Positions 57,509-64,000 of a stretch of DNA of 64,000 nucleotides are shown here, piece after piece. The translations under genes and the position numbers were made by a program. Below the pieces are notes generated by a model. That model saw only the letters and a program-made list of their open reading frames with translations. It was not told the DNA's origin and ran no database searches. The stretch's first letter is position 1; each line of letters starts with the position of its first letter. The DNA is from CAVWUA01 sp963758025 (GTDB taxonomy: Bacteria > Planctomycetota > Planctomycetia > Isosphaerales > Isosphaeraceae), in contig CAVWUA010000003.1 of NCBI GenBank assembly GCA_963758025.1, positions 372,001 to 436,000 of the forward strand, written 5' to 3'.

Positions 57509-58230
57509 CGACGCTCCTTCGGCTGCGTTTCCGCCACCGTCTCTGGAGGATGCAAGGGGGTCGTCACCACCACGAGCGGATACGGGTCATACGGCCATTC
57601 CTCACGGCTTGGCGAACCCGGACGGTATCCGTCCGCAATCCAACGCCGGAATTCATCCGGGCTGTGTCTCGTCCCTTCACGCTTCAGCCACTGTTCGTAG
57701 CGATCAATATGGCCCGTCATCATGGGGCCATCACCGCAAGGGAGAAACAGGTGGCGCAAGGAAAATTGCGATCGAGCCGAATCGATCGAACCCCCCGGAC
57801 GGAGTAATTCCACGAACGCGGCGACCAGCCCCGTCCGCTCGGAGCCCCACTGGCAATGGATCAGCAAGGGGGGCTTGCTCGACTGGAGCAATTCCACGAT
57901 CGTGCGAGCCTGAACCCTCGATATCCACTGGTCGGAGGCCATGGACACGTCAACCTGGGTCGCTCCTTCCGCCAGCGTCGCTTCCCGTTCCGCCCGATAC
58001 CAGGCGGACTCCGGGTTTGGGCCGCGTAAGTTCAACACGGTGCGTATCTTATGAGTCCGAAGCGTCTTGGCCAGAGACGTCGCCGTCAACTGACCGGAGC
58101 GGAAGACCGACCCTGGCACAACCGTACTGAAATTGCCCGTCCACCAGATGGCCACAAGCGGAATCAGAGTAAGAACGATCGCGCCAAGGATTCCTCGCGC
58201 GAGCCATTTAGGCCATCGAAATCGTCTCAT
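57505..58230 (-). CDS. Membrane-anchored Cys-dependent phosphatase (DSP/PTP type)
   Basis: About 241 aa from ATG 58230, preceded by AAGGA at 7 bases; a longer GTG start at 58275 lacks this. An N-terminal transmembrane helix (LARGILGAIVLTLIPLVAIW) precedes the phosphatase domain with active-site loop IHCQWGSERTGLV (H-C-x5-R-T-G). VFRSGQLTATSLAKTLRTHK and IRTVLNLRG are typical of the VFR/DUF442-like dual-specificity group. The substrate may be a phosphoprotein, phosphoinositide-like molecule or polysaccharide-kinase product. It is co-transcribed with the thioesterase. Confidence 0.88.
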   Translation of the reverse strand: MRRFRWPKWLARGILGAIVLTLIPLVAIWWTGNFSTVVPGSVFRSGQLTATSLAKTLRTHKIRTVLNLRGPNPESAWYRAEREATLAEGATQVDVSMASDQWISRVQARTIVELLQSSKPPLLIHCQWGSERTGLVAAFVELLRPGGSIDSARSQFSLRHLFLPCGDGPMMTGHIDRYEQWLKREGTRHSPDEFRRWIADGYRPGSPSREEWPYDPYPLVVVTTPLHPPETVAETQPKERR

Positions 58231-58479
58231 TCTTGCGTCCTTGCGAGACAGATTCGGACCTACGGTTTCCCGCACCCGGAACCTCGTGGTACAACACTCC
58301 TTGGCAAAGCGATTCTAGCGGTCAGCGTGGGACGGACAACCCCATTTCTCCAGCGCTCCTTGGCGGGAGACAGATCAAGGAGAGAATCCCGGAGCGTCCA
58401 CCGCCACCCTTTTTGAGAGAGGTCACGGCATCGCAATCTTGCCAAAAAGCAACAGCTTTCCGGGAATGATCCGGCACCG
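58231..58479. other. Intergenic region between divergent genes
   Basis: The divergent gap runs on to 58630. It becomes increasingly A/T-rich towards the MBOAT gene. No gene was seen. A possible + strand promoter is listed separately. Confidence 0.5.
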
Positions 58480-58509
58480 TTGATTAAGTTCGACCGACTC
58501 TGATAGGAT
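58480..58509 (+). promoter_or_regulatory. Possible sigma-70-like promoter upstream of the MBOAT gene
   Basis: TTGATT (58480-58485), an 18-base spacer, then TAGGAT (58504-58509), about 120 bases before the start at 58631. Half matches to TTGACA and TATAAT; weak evidence only. Confidence 0.3.
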
Positions 58510-58630
58510 TTTATGGAGAAGCCTGTCCTCCTGTGCATTTGTGCGGAAAACATGGATCGAATCTTGAGTCACGCCACGACGATCCGAAGTATGTGGGATA
58601 TGTGATTGAATCGAAGGTTTCGAATCAGCA

Positions 58631-59995
58631 ATGATTTTTAATGAAATCACGTACTATGTTCTTTTTTTGATCCCAACTCTATTCTTATTTTATACATTTC
58701 GCGCGGTCCGGCAGGGAGTGATTGTTTTATTTGGGATCCTCTTCTTTACTTATTATGGGAATATTCATTTTGGTGGGGCCTGGGGATCGCTCTGTGTCCT
58801 GATCTTCGTCTGGGAACTTCTCACGTCGCGTCTGTACCGTCCCGGGTCGCGGTGGTGCCTGTTCGGCATCCTGCAGGCGATTCTGATTCTCGTCGGATTT
58901 AAATACTTAACCTTCCTCCACGGTGCCTGGAACGACCTCAGTGGACTGGCGTCTCTTCCCCGGCTCGGCCCGGTCCCACGCCTGATCCTGCCACTCGGCG
59001 TCAGCTTCTTCACGTTCGAGTTTATCCATTACGCGGCCGACATTTATCTCGGGAAAATCGAGCGCGGGCGGCATGATGGATTACGCGGCGTTCATCTTCT
59101 TTTACCCGACCATGGTCGCCGGGCCGATCAAGCGTTATCAAGAATTTGTCCCGAAGCTGACCGCCGCCCGGTTCGACCCCGATCTCGTCTCCAGGGGAGT
59201 GACCCGCATCCTGGTCGGGCTCGCCAAGAAGCATGCCGCTGGCAGACACCTTCACCGTCTGGTCCGACCGGCTCAATACCGAAGCCCTGTATGATGCCAG
59301 CAGCCTGACGGTCCTCGGGTGGCTTCTGGCCTACGGCATGAAAATCTATTTTGACTTTTCAGGATATTCGGACATCGCCATCGGATGCAGTTATCTCTTC
59401 GGGATCGTGGTCCCCGAGAATTTTCACTGGCCCTATCTGAGCCGGAATATCGGTGAATTCTGGCGGCGCTGGCACATCTCGCTCGGCCGCTGGATCTTCG
59501 ATTATATTTATATTCCACTCGGTGGCTCACGCCGGAGCGAAGCGCGAACCGCGGCGAATCTCTGATCGCCTTCGGGATCTCCGGGCTTTGGCATGGCGCG
59601 TCCTACAACTTCCTCGTCTGGGGCCTCTGGCACGGAATCATGATGATCATCTTGCGTGCGTGGACCTGGATTGGGAGCAAATACCAGCTTGTCTTGAATC
59701 AGGGGTTGGCAACACTCTTGACATTTCTAGGCGTTAACATCGGTTGGGCCTTTTTTTGCATGGACCTTCCCCGAGCCCTGTTCGCGCTTCAACGGATTGC
59801 TGGGCTACGATGATGCATTGGGCCAGAAAATTTGTTCGAATCCTTGAAATCCTGGGAGGTAGTCTCCCAATGCCGGACAACTGGGCGCGTTCCACATTGG
59901 TCCGGATCGCCTGGGGCTTCTGGTGGACATTTCTCATTCTGGTCGTCCTGGCCGCGAGCGGGCGGAATGTGAAATTTGTTTATATTGATTTTTAG
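58631..59995 (+). CDS. MBOAT-family O-acyltransferase (AlgI-like)
   Basis: About 455 aa, a normal length for the family, multi-pass. Starts MIFNEITYYVLFLIPTLFLF. Conserved pieces: PLGVSFFTFEFIHYAADIYL, DYAAFIFFYPTMVAGPIKRY, MKIYFDFSGYSDIAIGCSYL, SRNIGEFWRRWHISLGRWIF, IYIPLGGSRR, and the catalytic-His region SGLWHGASYNFLVWGLWHG. C-terminal helix FLILVVLAASGRNVKFVYID. Breaks near 59066, 59240, 59562 (one C missing before TGATCG) and 59770-59810. AlgI-type MBOATs move acetyl groups onto polysaccharide together with an SGNH partner; the next gene fits that role. Confidence 0.82.
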
Positions 59996-60007
59996 TTAAG
60001 GTGGTTC

Positions 60008-61018
60008 ATGAAGGGTTTAATCATTCAGGCCGCTGTTTGCCTCGTGACGCTCGCAACCTTTGATGTTTTACTTGGCTCGTACGAGGCATCGAATCAGATC
60101 CCGCAACGGAAGATGAAGGAGGCCCTTCGGAAGCAAGGGAATCTTCTGGTTTTTTCCGGTGATTCCCGAGCCGTGGCGGCGGTTGATTACGAGATCATCC
60201 GTGGTCAACTCAGCGCGGCGGAATGTGATCTGACGGTCGTGGATCTGGCACTGGAGAGCACCGATGCCACCTGGCAAATCCTTGCATTGCAGAAGTATCT
60301 GAAACACAAGCGGAAACTCTCGGGAGTGGTTCTGGGTTTCACCACGGACCTGCTTCTGGCAGAACCCGAAGCATTTTCGCCCGATACGTGGTATGGCCCT
60401 CTGACGACCAACTTTCTCTGGGCCCAGCCGGAAGACATCGACCTGATGTATCCCGGATTCCCGCTTTCGAACCTCGATGTCGGGCTTCGATTCTATCTGA
60501 ATCGCACCACACATCTTGGGATTTACAAGCCAGTGCTCTGGCACAAGTGGCAGCTTGCTCAGGAATCGTTGCTGTTCGGCACGGAAACCGGGGAACGGAA
60601 TCAATTTGGTCGTGTGGAAGATATGAAAGAACTCGCTCAAAGATTCGCTTCGGGTGGACGGGAGCGACTTCTCCGATACCGTGATGGTGAGGGATGGAAG
60701 CTCAACCCCCTGTTCGAGAAGTTTCGCCTCCATTTGAAGGAGCGCCAGATCCCTCTGATTCTGGTGGAGCTGCCGATGTCGGAACACTATCAGCGCGAGG
60801 TTTCCCAGTCCGCGGAAGGGCGGGCCTTTCGGTCCTGGCTCCGTCATCGGATCGAATCCGACGGAGGGCTTTATCTCGACTTCAGCCAACCAGCCTGGAT
60901 GACTGACGAGTTCATCCCAGACCGATCGCATATCAATCCCGAGGGAGCGCGACTCATCTCACGCGATCTCGGTGAAGATCTGGCGATATTCTATCAAGGT
61001 CGTCACTGTCACCCGTGA
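60008..61018 (+). CDS. SGNH-like partner of the MBOAT acyltransferase (AlgJ/AlgX-like role)
   Basis: 336 aa, intact; AAGGTGG lies 3 bases before ATG 60008. An N-terminal hydrophobic helix (LIIQAAVCLVTLATFDVLLG) anchors it to the membrane. The catalytic signatures of SGNH hydrolases are visible as LLVFSGDSRAVAAVDY (Ser block GDSR) and the Asp-His block IPDRSHINPEGARLIS. It starts 12 bases after the MBOAT stop. A related AlgI-AlgJ/AlgX layout acetylates alginate and other polysaccharides; the target here is unknown. Its 3' end overlaps the convergent kinase gene by 10 bases. Confidence 0.8.
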   Translation: MKGLIIQAAVCLVTLATFDVLLGSYEASNQIPQRKMKEALRKQGNLLVFSGDSRAVAAVDYEIIRGQLSAAECDLTVVDLALESTDATWQILALQKYLKHKRKLSGVVLGFTTDLLLAEPEAFSPDTWYGPLTTNFLWAQPEDIDLMYPGFPLSNLDVGLRFYLNRTTHLGIYKPVLWHKWQLAQESLLFGTETGERNQFGRVEDMKELAQRFASGGRERLLRYRDGEGWKLNPLFEKFRLHLKERQIPLILVELPMSEHYQREVSQSAEGRAFRSWLRHRIESDGGLYLDFSQPAWMTDEFIPDRSHINPEGARLISRDLGEDLAIFYQGRHCHP

Positions 61019-62643
61019 CGAACGCCCTTCGCGTCCGCTTTTCCGCCGTGTTGAGGCTCATGCTCGGACTTCACCTGTCCATCACCGTCGTTCGCTCCGT
61101 CGAGACGATGACTGGATGAGATCTTGACGAGCATCGTCTCCAGCGCGTCCAGGTCGACCGGCTTGACCATATGCTGATCGAAACCCGCCTCCTGGGAAAG
61201 GCGGCGATCGTTCTCCTGGCCGTAGCCGGTCATGGCCACGATTCGCGCTTCGAGCAGTTCGGGATGTTCACGTAAACGTCGGGCGACCTGATAACCGTCC
61301 ATCTTGGGCAATCCGATATCGAGCAGGATGACCTGAGGACGGATTTCGAGTGCGATGCGAATTGCCTCGGGGCCATCGAAGGCGACCCGAGCCTCATGGC
61401 CCCAGATCTTCAGCAAGACGGCCAGGCTTTCCGTGGATTGCACGTTATCATCGACGACCAGAACACGTAGAGAATGCGTTTTACGTGATGGGGAATCCTT
61501 CTTCGACCGTCCATCGCAGGAGGACGGCGTTGCGGGACTCGCGACAGTATTCTCCGCCAGGGGCAGGAAAATGCGAAATTCGCTCCCATGTCCAAGCCCA
61601 TCGCTCGACCCCTCCAGACGCCCGTCGTGCATTTCCACCAGTCGCTTCGAGAGGGTCAAACCAATGCCAAGGCCACCTTGCGAGCGATCGAGCGACTGGT
61701 CGGCTTGAGCGAAAAGGTCGAAGATGTGCGATAAGACCTCGGGTTCCATACCGATTCCGGTGTCCCGGACTCGCAGAAGTCCTTCCTGGCCCGTCTTTTC
61801 CACTTCGACTCGGATCGTTCCGCCCGGATTGGTGAATTTCGCCGCGTTATTGAGCAGGTTGGTCGTCACTTGCTCCAGACGGGTCGGGTCGGCTTCCAGA
61901 AGGACGGACTCTTCGGGCAAGTGCACCACGAACGAGAGCCCCTGGGCCTCGATGGTAGGGCGGAGCGCGGCTGTGGCCTTGCCAACGATCGCGGCGAGGT
62001 CCACCAGGTCCTTGCGTAACGGAATCTTGCCTCGGGTGATCCGGGAGACATCGAGCAGGTCATCAACGAGTCTCGCGATGTGATCGACCTGCTGGCCAAT
62101 CATGTCACGCATCCGATCGAGCAGTTGGGCATCGCCCCCGGCGCGAAGAATTTGAACCGCGTTGCGAATCGGAGCGAGCGGGTTGCGCAACTCGTGGGCG
62201 AGCATCGCCAGAAATTCATTCTTGCGATGGTCGTCCGCGGCCAGTGCCTCGACACGTTCACGCAACTCCTCCTCGAGGCGTTTGCGATCGGTGATATCCC
62301 GCAAGGTGGCCAGATAGGCCGGGCTCCCATCCCACTCGGTCTCCACGACACGCATCTCGGCGACAAGGATTCGATCTCCGCAGGGGATATCGACCTCGGT
62401 CCGCTCGCCGGGGACAATCGGAATCCCGAAGTCCGTGCCTTGCAATTCACCACTAGGCCGGCAGAGGAGATTCTCCAGCGCGGGATTCACGTACAGAATC
62501 ACGCCGTCTTTCTGAGCGACAATCACTCCATCGGCATTCTTCTCAATGATGTTACGAAACCGGGCCTCGCTGGCTCGCAACGCCTGTTGCAAGGCCGACG
62601 GGTCGGGCTCCGCCCGGTCTTGTCGGTCAACATCGCTGCTCAT
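61009..62643 (-). CDS. PAS-containing hybrid sensor histidine kinase
   Basis: 544 aa, intact. PAS domain about residues 20-125 (SEARFRNIIEKNADGVIVAQ, ending ATLRDITDRKRLEEEL). HisKA at 135-205 with phospho-His H150 in FLAMLAHELRNPLAP. HATPase domain about 245-365: N-box LLNNAAKF, G1 DTGIGMEP, F-box FDLFAQAD, G2 GGLGIGLTLSK. C-terminal receiver domain about 392-515 with acidic residues VVDDN and phospho-Asp D442 in ILLDIGLPKMDG, and the conserved K in MVKPVD. No membrane segment, so it is cytoplasmic. ATG overlaps the KaiC stop by 4 bases, so the kinase is translated with KaiC and probably reports KaiC state. Confidence 0.93.
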   Translation of the reverse strand: MSSDVDRQDRAEPDPSALQQALRASEARFRNIIEKNADGVIVAQKDGVILYVNPALENLLCRPSGELQGTDFGIPIVPGERTEVDIPCGDRILVAEMRVVETEWDGSPAYLATLRDITDRKRLEEELRERVEALAADDHRKNEFLAMLAHELRNPLAPIRNAVQILRAGGDAQLLDRMRDMIGQQVDHIARLVDDLLDVSRITRGKIPLRKDLVDLAAIVGKATAALRPTIEAQGLSFVVHLPEESVLLEADPTRLEQVTTNLLNNAAKFTNPGGTIRVEVEKTGQEGLLRVRDTGIGMEPEVLSHIFDLFAQADQSLDRSQGGLGIGLTLSKRLVEMHDGRLEGSSDGLGHGSEFRIFLPLAENTVASPATPSSCDGRSKKDSPSRKTHSLRVLVVDDNVQSTESLAVLLKIWGHEARVAFDGPEAIRIALEIRPQVILLDIGLPKMDGYQVARRLREHPELLEARIVAMTGYGQENDRRLSQEAGFDQHMVKPVDLDALETMLVKISSSHRLDGANDGDGQVKSEHEPQHGGKADAKGVRHG

Positions 62644-64000
62644 ACGGAATCGAACCCTGGGCCTTGAAAACTCTCGCCCGTCCCTCCCTGGAACATGCGG
62701 TCGAGCCGTTCCAGTTCGTTCGGGGCGACATGCGAGAAGTTGCCCGAAAGAATCCCGAAAATATTTCGGAATGGCTTGCCGATGTGCATTCCTTGCGAGT
62801 CGATGGTGAATTCGCGAATGTCCTTGTCATGCATGGACCCCCGCATCTTGAGCACCGTCAGACCGCGGCGCATCTGGCCGTACACCTCGACGTAGCGCAG
62901 CAGGATAATCGAGTCGGTCGTGGTCGAGATGTGGGATTCCGTCGTGGAAGATCCGCCCAGAAGCGTTGAGGTCGTCGCCGTGTAGAGGGCGGGAATCTCC
63001 TTGTGCTTGATGAACGAACTGAGCCCGATGGTGAACTCGCGGAAGCTTTTCAGCGACGAGACGCGTTCCAGGGCCGAGAGGCTGTCCACGGCCACGCGTT
63101 CGGGTTTGAACTCCTCGATGGCCGCCTTGATCCGGATCAGGTGGTCTTCCAGCGAGGCGGATTCGGGGTACTCGCAGACGAGTTTCAGCCGGCCCTCGGC
63201 CTCCATCTTCTGAAGATCGAACCCCCAGCCTTCCGCGTTCCGAAAAAGTTGTTCGCGGCTCTCCTCGAAGGCCAGGAGCAAGCAACGCTTGTCGGATGCG
63301 CCACTGAGGAATTGCGTGGTGATGAGCGTCTTTCCGGTGCCGGTTGGGCCGGAGACCAGGATGACGGAATCGCGGAAAAAGCCACCACCGCACATCTGGT
63401 CCAGTCCCTCGTTACCCGAGGTGACACGGGTCGCCGACGATTTCTGTTTCAGTTCCAGGGCAGAGAGGGGCAAGACAACGACTCCCTTACCCGGCACGAT
63501 CGTCAGGGGCCATTCCCCTTTCTGGTGGCCTGTCCCGCGAAACTTCAAGATCTCGACCGTCCGGCGGCGGACTTCCTCATCGAGCAGGTTGCGCAAAACG
63601 ATCACATTATCCGAAACGAATTCCTCAACGCCGAACTTCGAGATCGGGCCGTGATCGCTGGGCCGTTCGGCGGTGATGATCGACGTGACGCCCATCGACT
63701 TCAAGGATGCGGAGATGCGGAACAACTCGCGGCGGATCGTCGAGGGATCATCGAGTTGATCGAAGATGCCGCCGATCGAATCAATGACGACACGTTCCGC
63801 GCCGACGCGCTGAATCGCGTGGCTGATCCGCGCCAGGAGCGCCCCCAGATCAAACCGCCCCGAGAAGACCGCCGGCTCCGCCTCCGGCTGGGGTGAGGCA
63901 TCGACGAACGCCCAGCGATTCTGTGCCTCCCACGAGGCGATGTCCCATCCCAGGCCAAGCATGTTCCGCCGGATGTCCTCGGGGGGCTCCTCAAACGTGA
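62640..64000 (-). CDS. kaiC: KaiC-family double-domain ATPase (5' end beyond window)
   Basis: At least 453 codons are present; the reading frame continues beyond base 64000 (TFEEPPEDIRRNM precedes MLGLGWDI). The end of the first domain (VIDSIGGIFDQLDDPSTIRR, TSIITAERPS) and the complete second domain are visible. The second domain contains Walker A SGPTGTGKTLITTQF, LLAFEESREQLFRNA with catalytic Glu pair, VAVDSLSALE as Walker B, and SHISTTTDSIILLRYVE. In cyanobacterial KaiC the equivalent of HIST carries the Ser/Thr autophosphorylation pair, so S and T are conserved here. HDKDIREFTID near the end is also KaiC-like. Followed immediately by the hybrid kinase. Confidence 0.92.
   Translation of the reverse strand, partial: TFEEPPEDIRRNMLGLGWDIASWEAQNRWAFVDASPQPEAEPAVFSGRFDLGALLARISHAIQRVGAERVVIDSIGGIFDQLDDPSTIRRELFRISASLKSMGVTSIITAERPSDHGPISKFGVEEFVSDNVIVLRNLLDEEVRRRTVEILKFRGTGHQKGEWPLTIVPGKGVVVLPLSALELKQKSSATRVTSGNEGLDQMCGGGFFRDSVILVSGPTGTGKTLITTQFLSGASDKRCLLLAFEESREQLFRNAEGWGFDLQKMEAEGRLKLVCEYPESASLEDHLIRIKAAIEEFKPERVAVDSLSALERVSSLKSFREFTIGLSSFIKHKEIPALYTATTSTLLGGSSTTESHISTTTDSIILLRYVEVYGQMRRGLTVLKMRGSMHDKDIREFTIDSQGMHIGKPFRNIFGILSGNFSHVAPNELERLDRMFQGGTGESFQGPGFDSV

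Noticed and set aside
61009..64000. Complete kaiABC clock operon
   Set aside because: Only KaiC and a kinase are visible; no KaiA or KaiB sequence lies in the window.

Overview
The window looks like planctomycete DNA, most likely an Isosphaera/Gemmata-type lineage (this placement is inference). The reasons are very high GC, a giant modular secreted protein with cohesin and dockerin modules, an N-terminal LEER-VLLS (LEPR-XLL type) surface-protein motif, DUF1583-like and NPCBM modules, and a long MoxR/DUF58/BatA-type operon. No tRNA, rRNA, CRISPR array or transposase was found.

Layout. (1) 1-28241 (+): the 3' part of one gigantic gene, about 9,400 codons in the window and still open at the left edge. 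In order it encodes five ~290-aa repeats, an RTX-type calcium-binding region, a propeller-like region, five parallel beta-helix modules (two of them containing a nearly identical block 2,499 bp apart), SbsA-type Ig modules, 16 He_PIG/cadherin-like repeats, and a cohesin, dockerin and second cohesin-like C-terminus. A strong hairpin terminator follows. (2) 29128-32638 (+): a second surface protein, a PQQ-type beta-propeller with what looks like a circularly permuted L-type lectin nested in one blade loop, then six FG-GAP-like repeats. (3) 32762-52738 (-): a run of about twelve tightly packed genes. In transcription order they encode a TPR/PQQ protein, a SIMPL protein, a Tat-exported prenyltransferase-fold protein, a MoxR ATPase, a DUF58 protein, a BatA-like protein, a second VWA-like membrane protein, two coiled-coil proteins, a small secreted protein, a DUF1583/NPCBM protein and an STN-domain protein. 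Several junctions overlap by a few bases, so it is probably one operon. (4) 53145-55230 (-): a WD40 secreted protein and moaD-moaE. (5) 55594-58230: a class-A beta-lactamase-like serine hydrolase and a small helical protein on +, and a hotdog thioesterase plus an anchored Cys phosphatase on -. (6) 58631-61018 (+): an MBOAT acyltransferase plus an SGNH-like partner, a probable polysaccharide O-acetylation pair. (7) 61009-64000 (-): a KaiC-family ATPase (5' end beyond the window) overlapping a PAS hybrid histidine kinase.

A striking technical feature is the number of single-base insertions and deletions. There are 13 sites in the giant gene, and most genes of the 33-53 kb operon, the WD40 gene, moaD and the MBOAT gene are also broken. 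In almost every case one base restores a recognisable domain, and conserved housekeeping-type genes are hit as often as repeats. I therefore read these as uncorrected sequencing or assembly errors and annotate the genes as intact through them, giving the sites. Genes at 55.5-58.3 kb and 60-64 kb are clean.

Functionally, the window joins an elaborate cell-surface/extracellular programme (giant adhesin-like protein, lectin-propeller protein, glycan acetylation) to an envelope-associated MoxR-VWA machinery and to a KaiC/histidine-kinase signalling unit.
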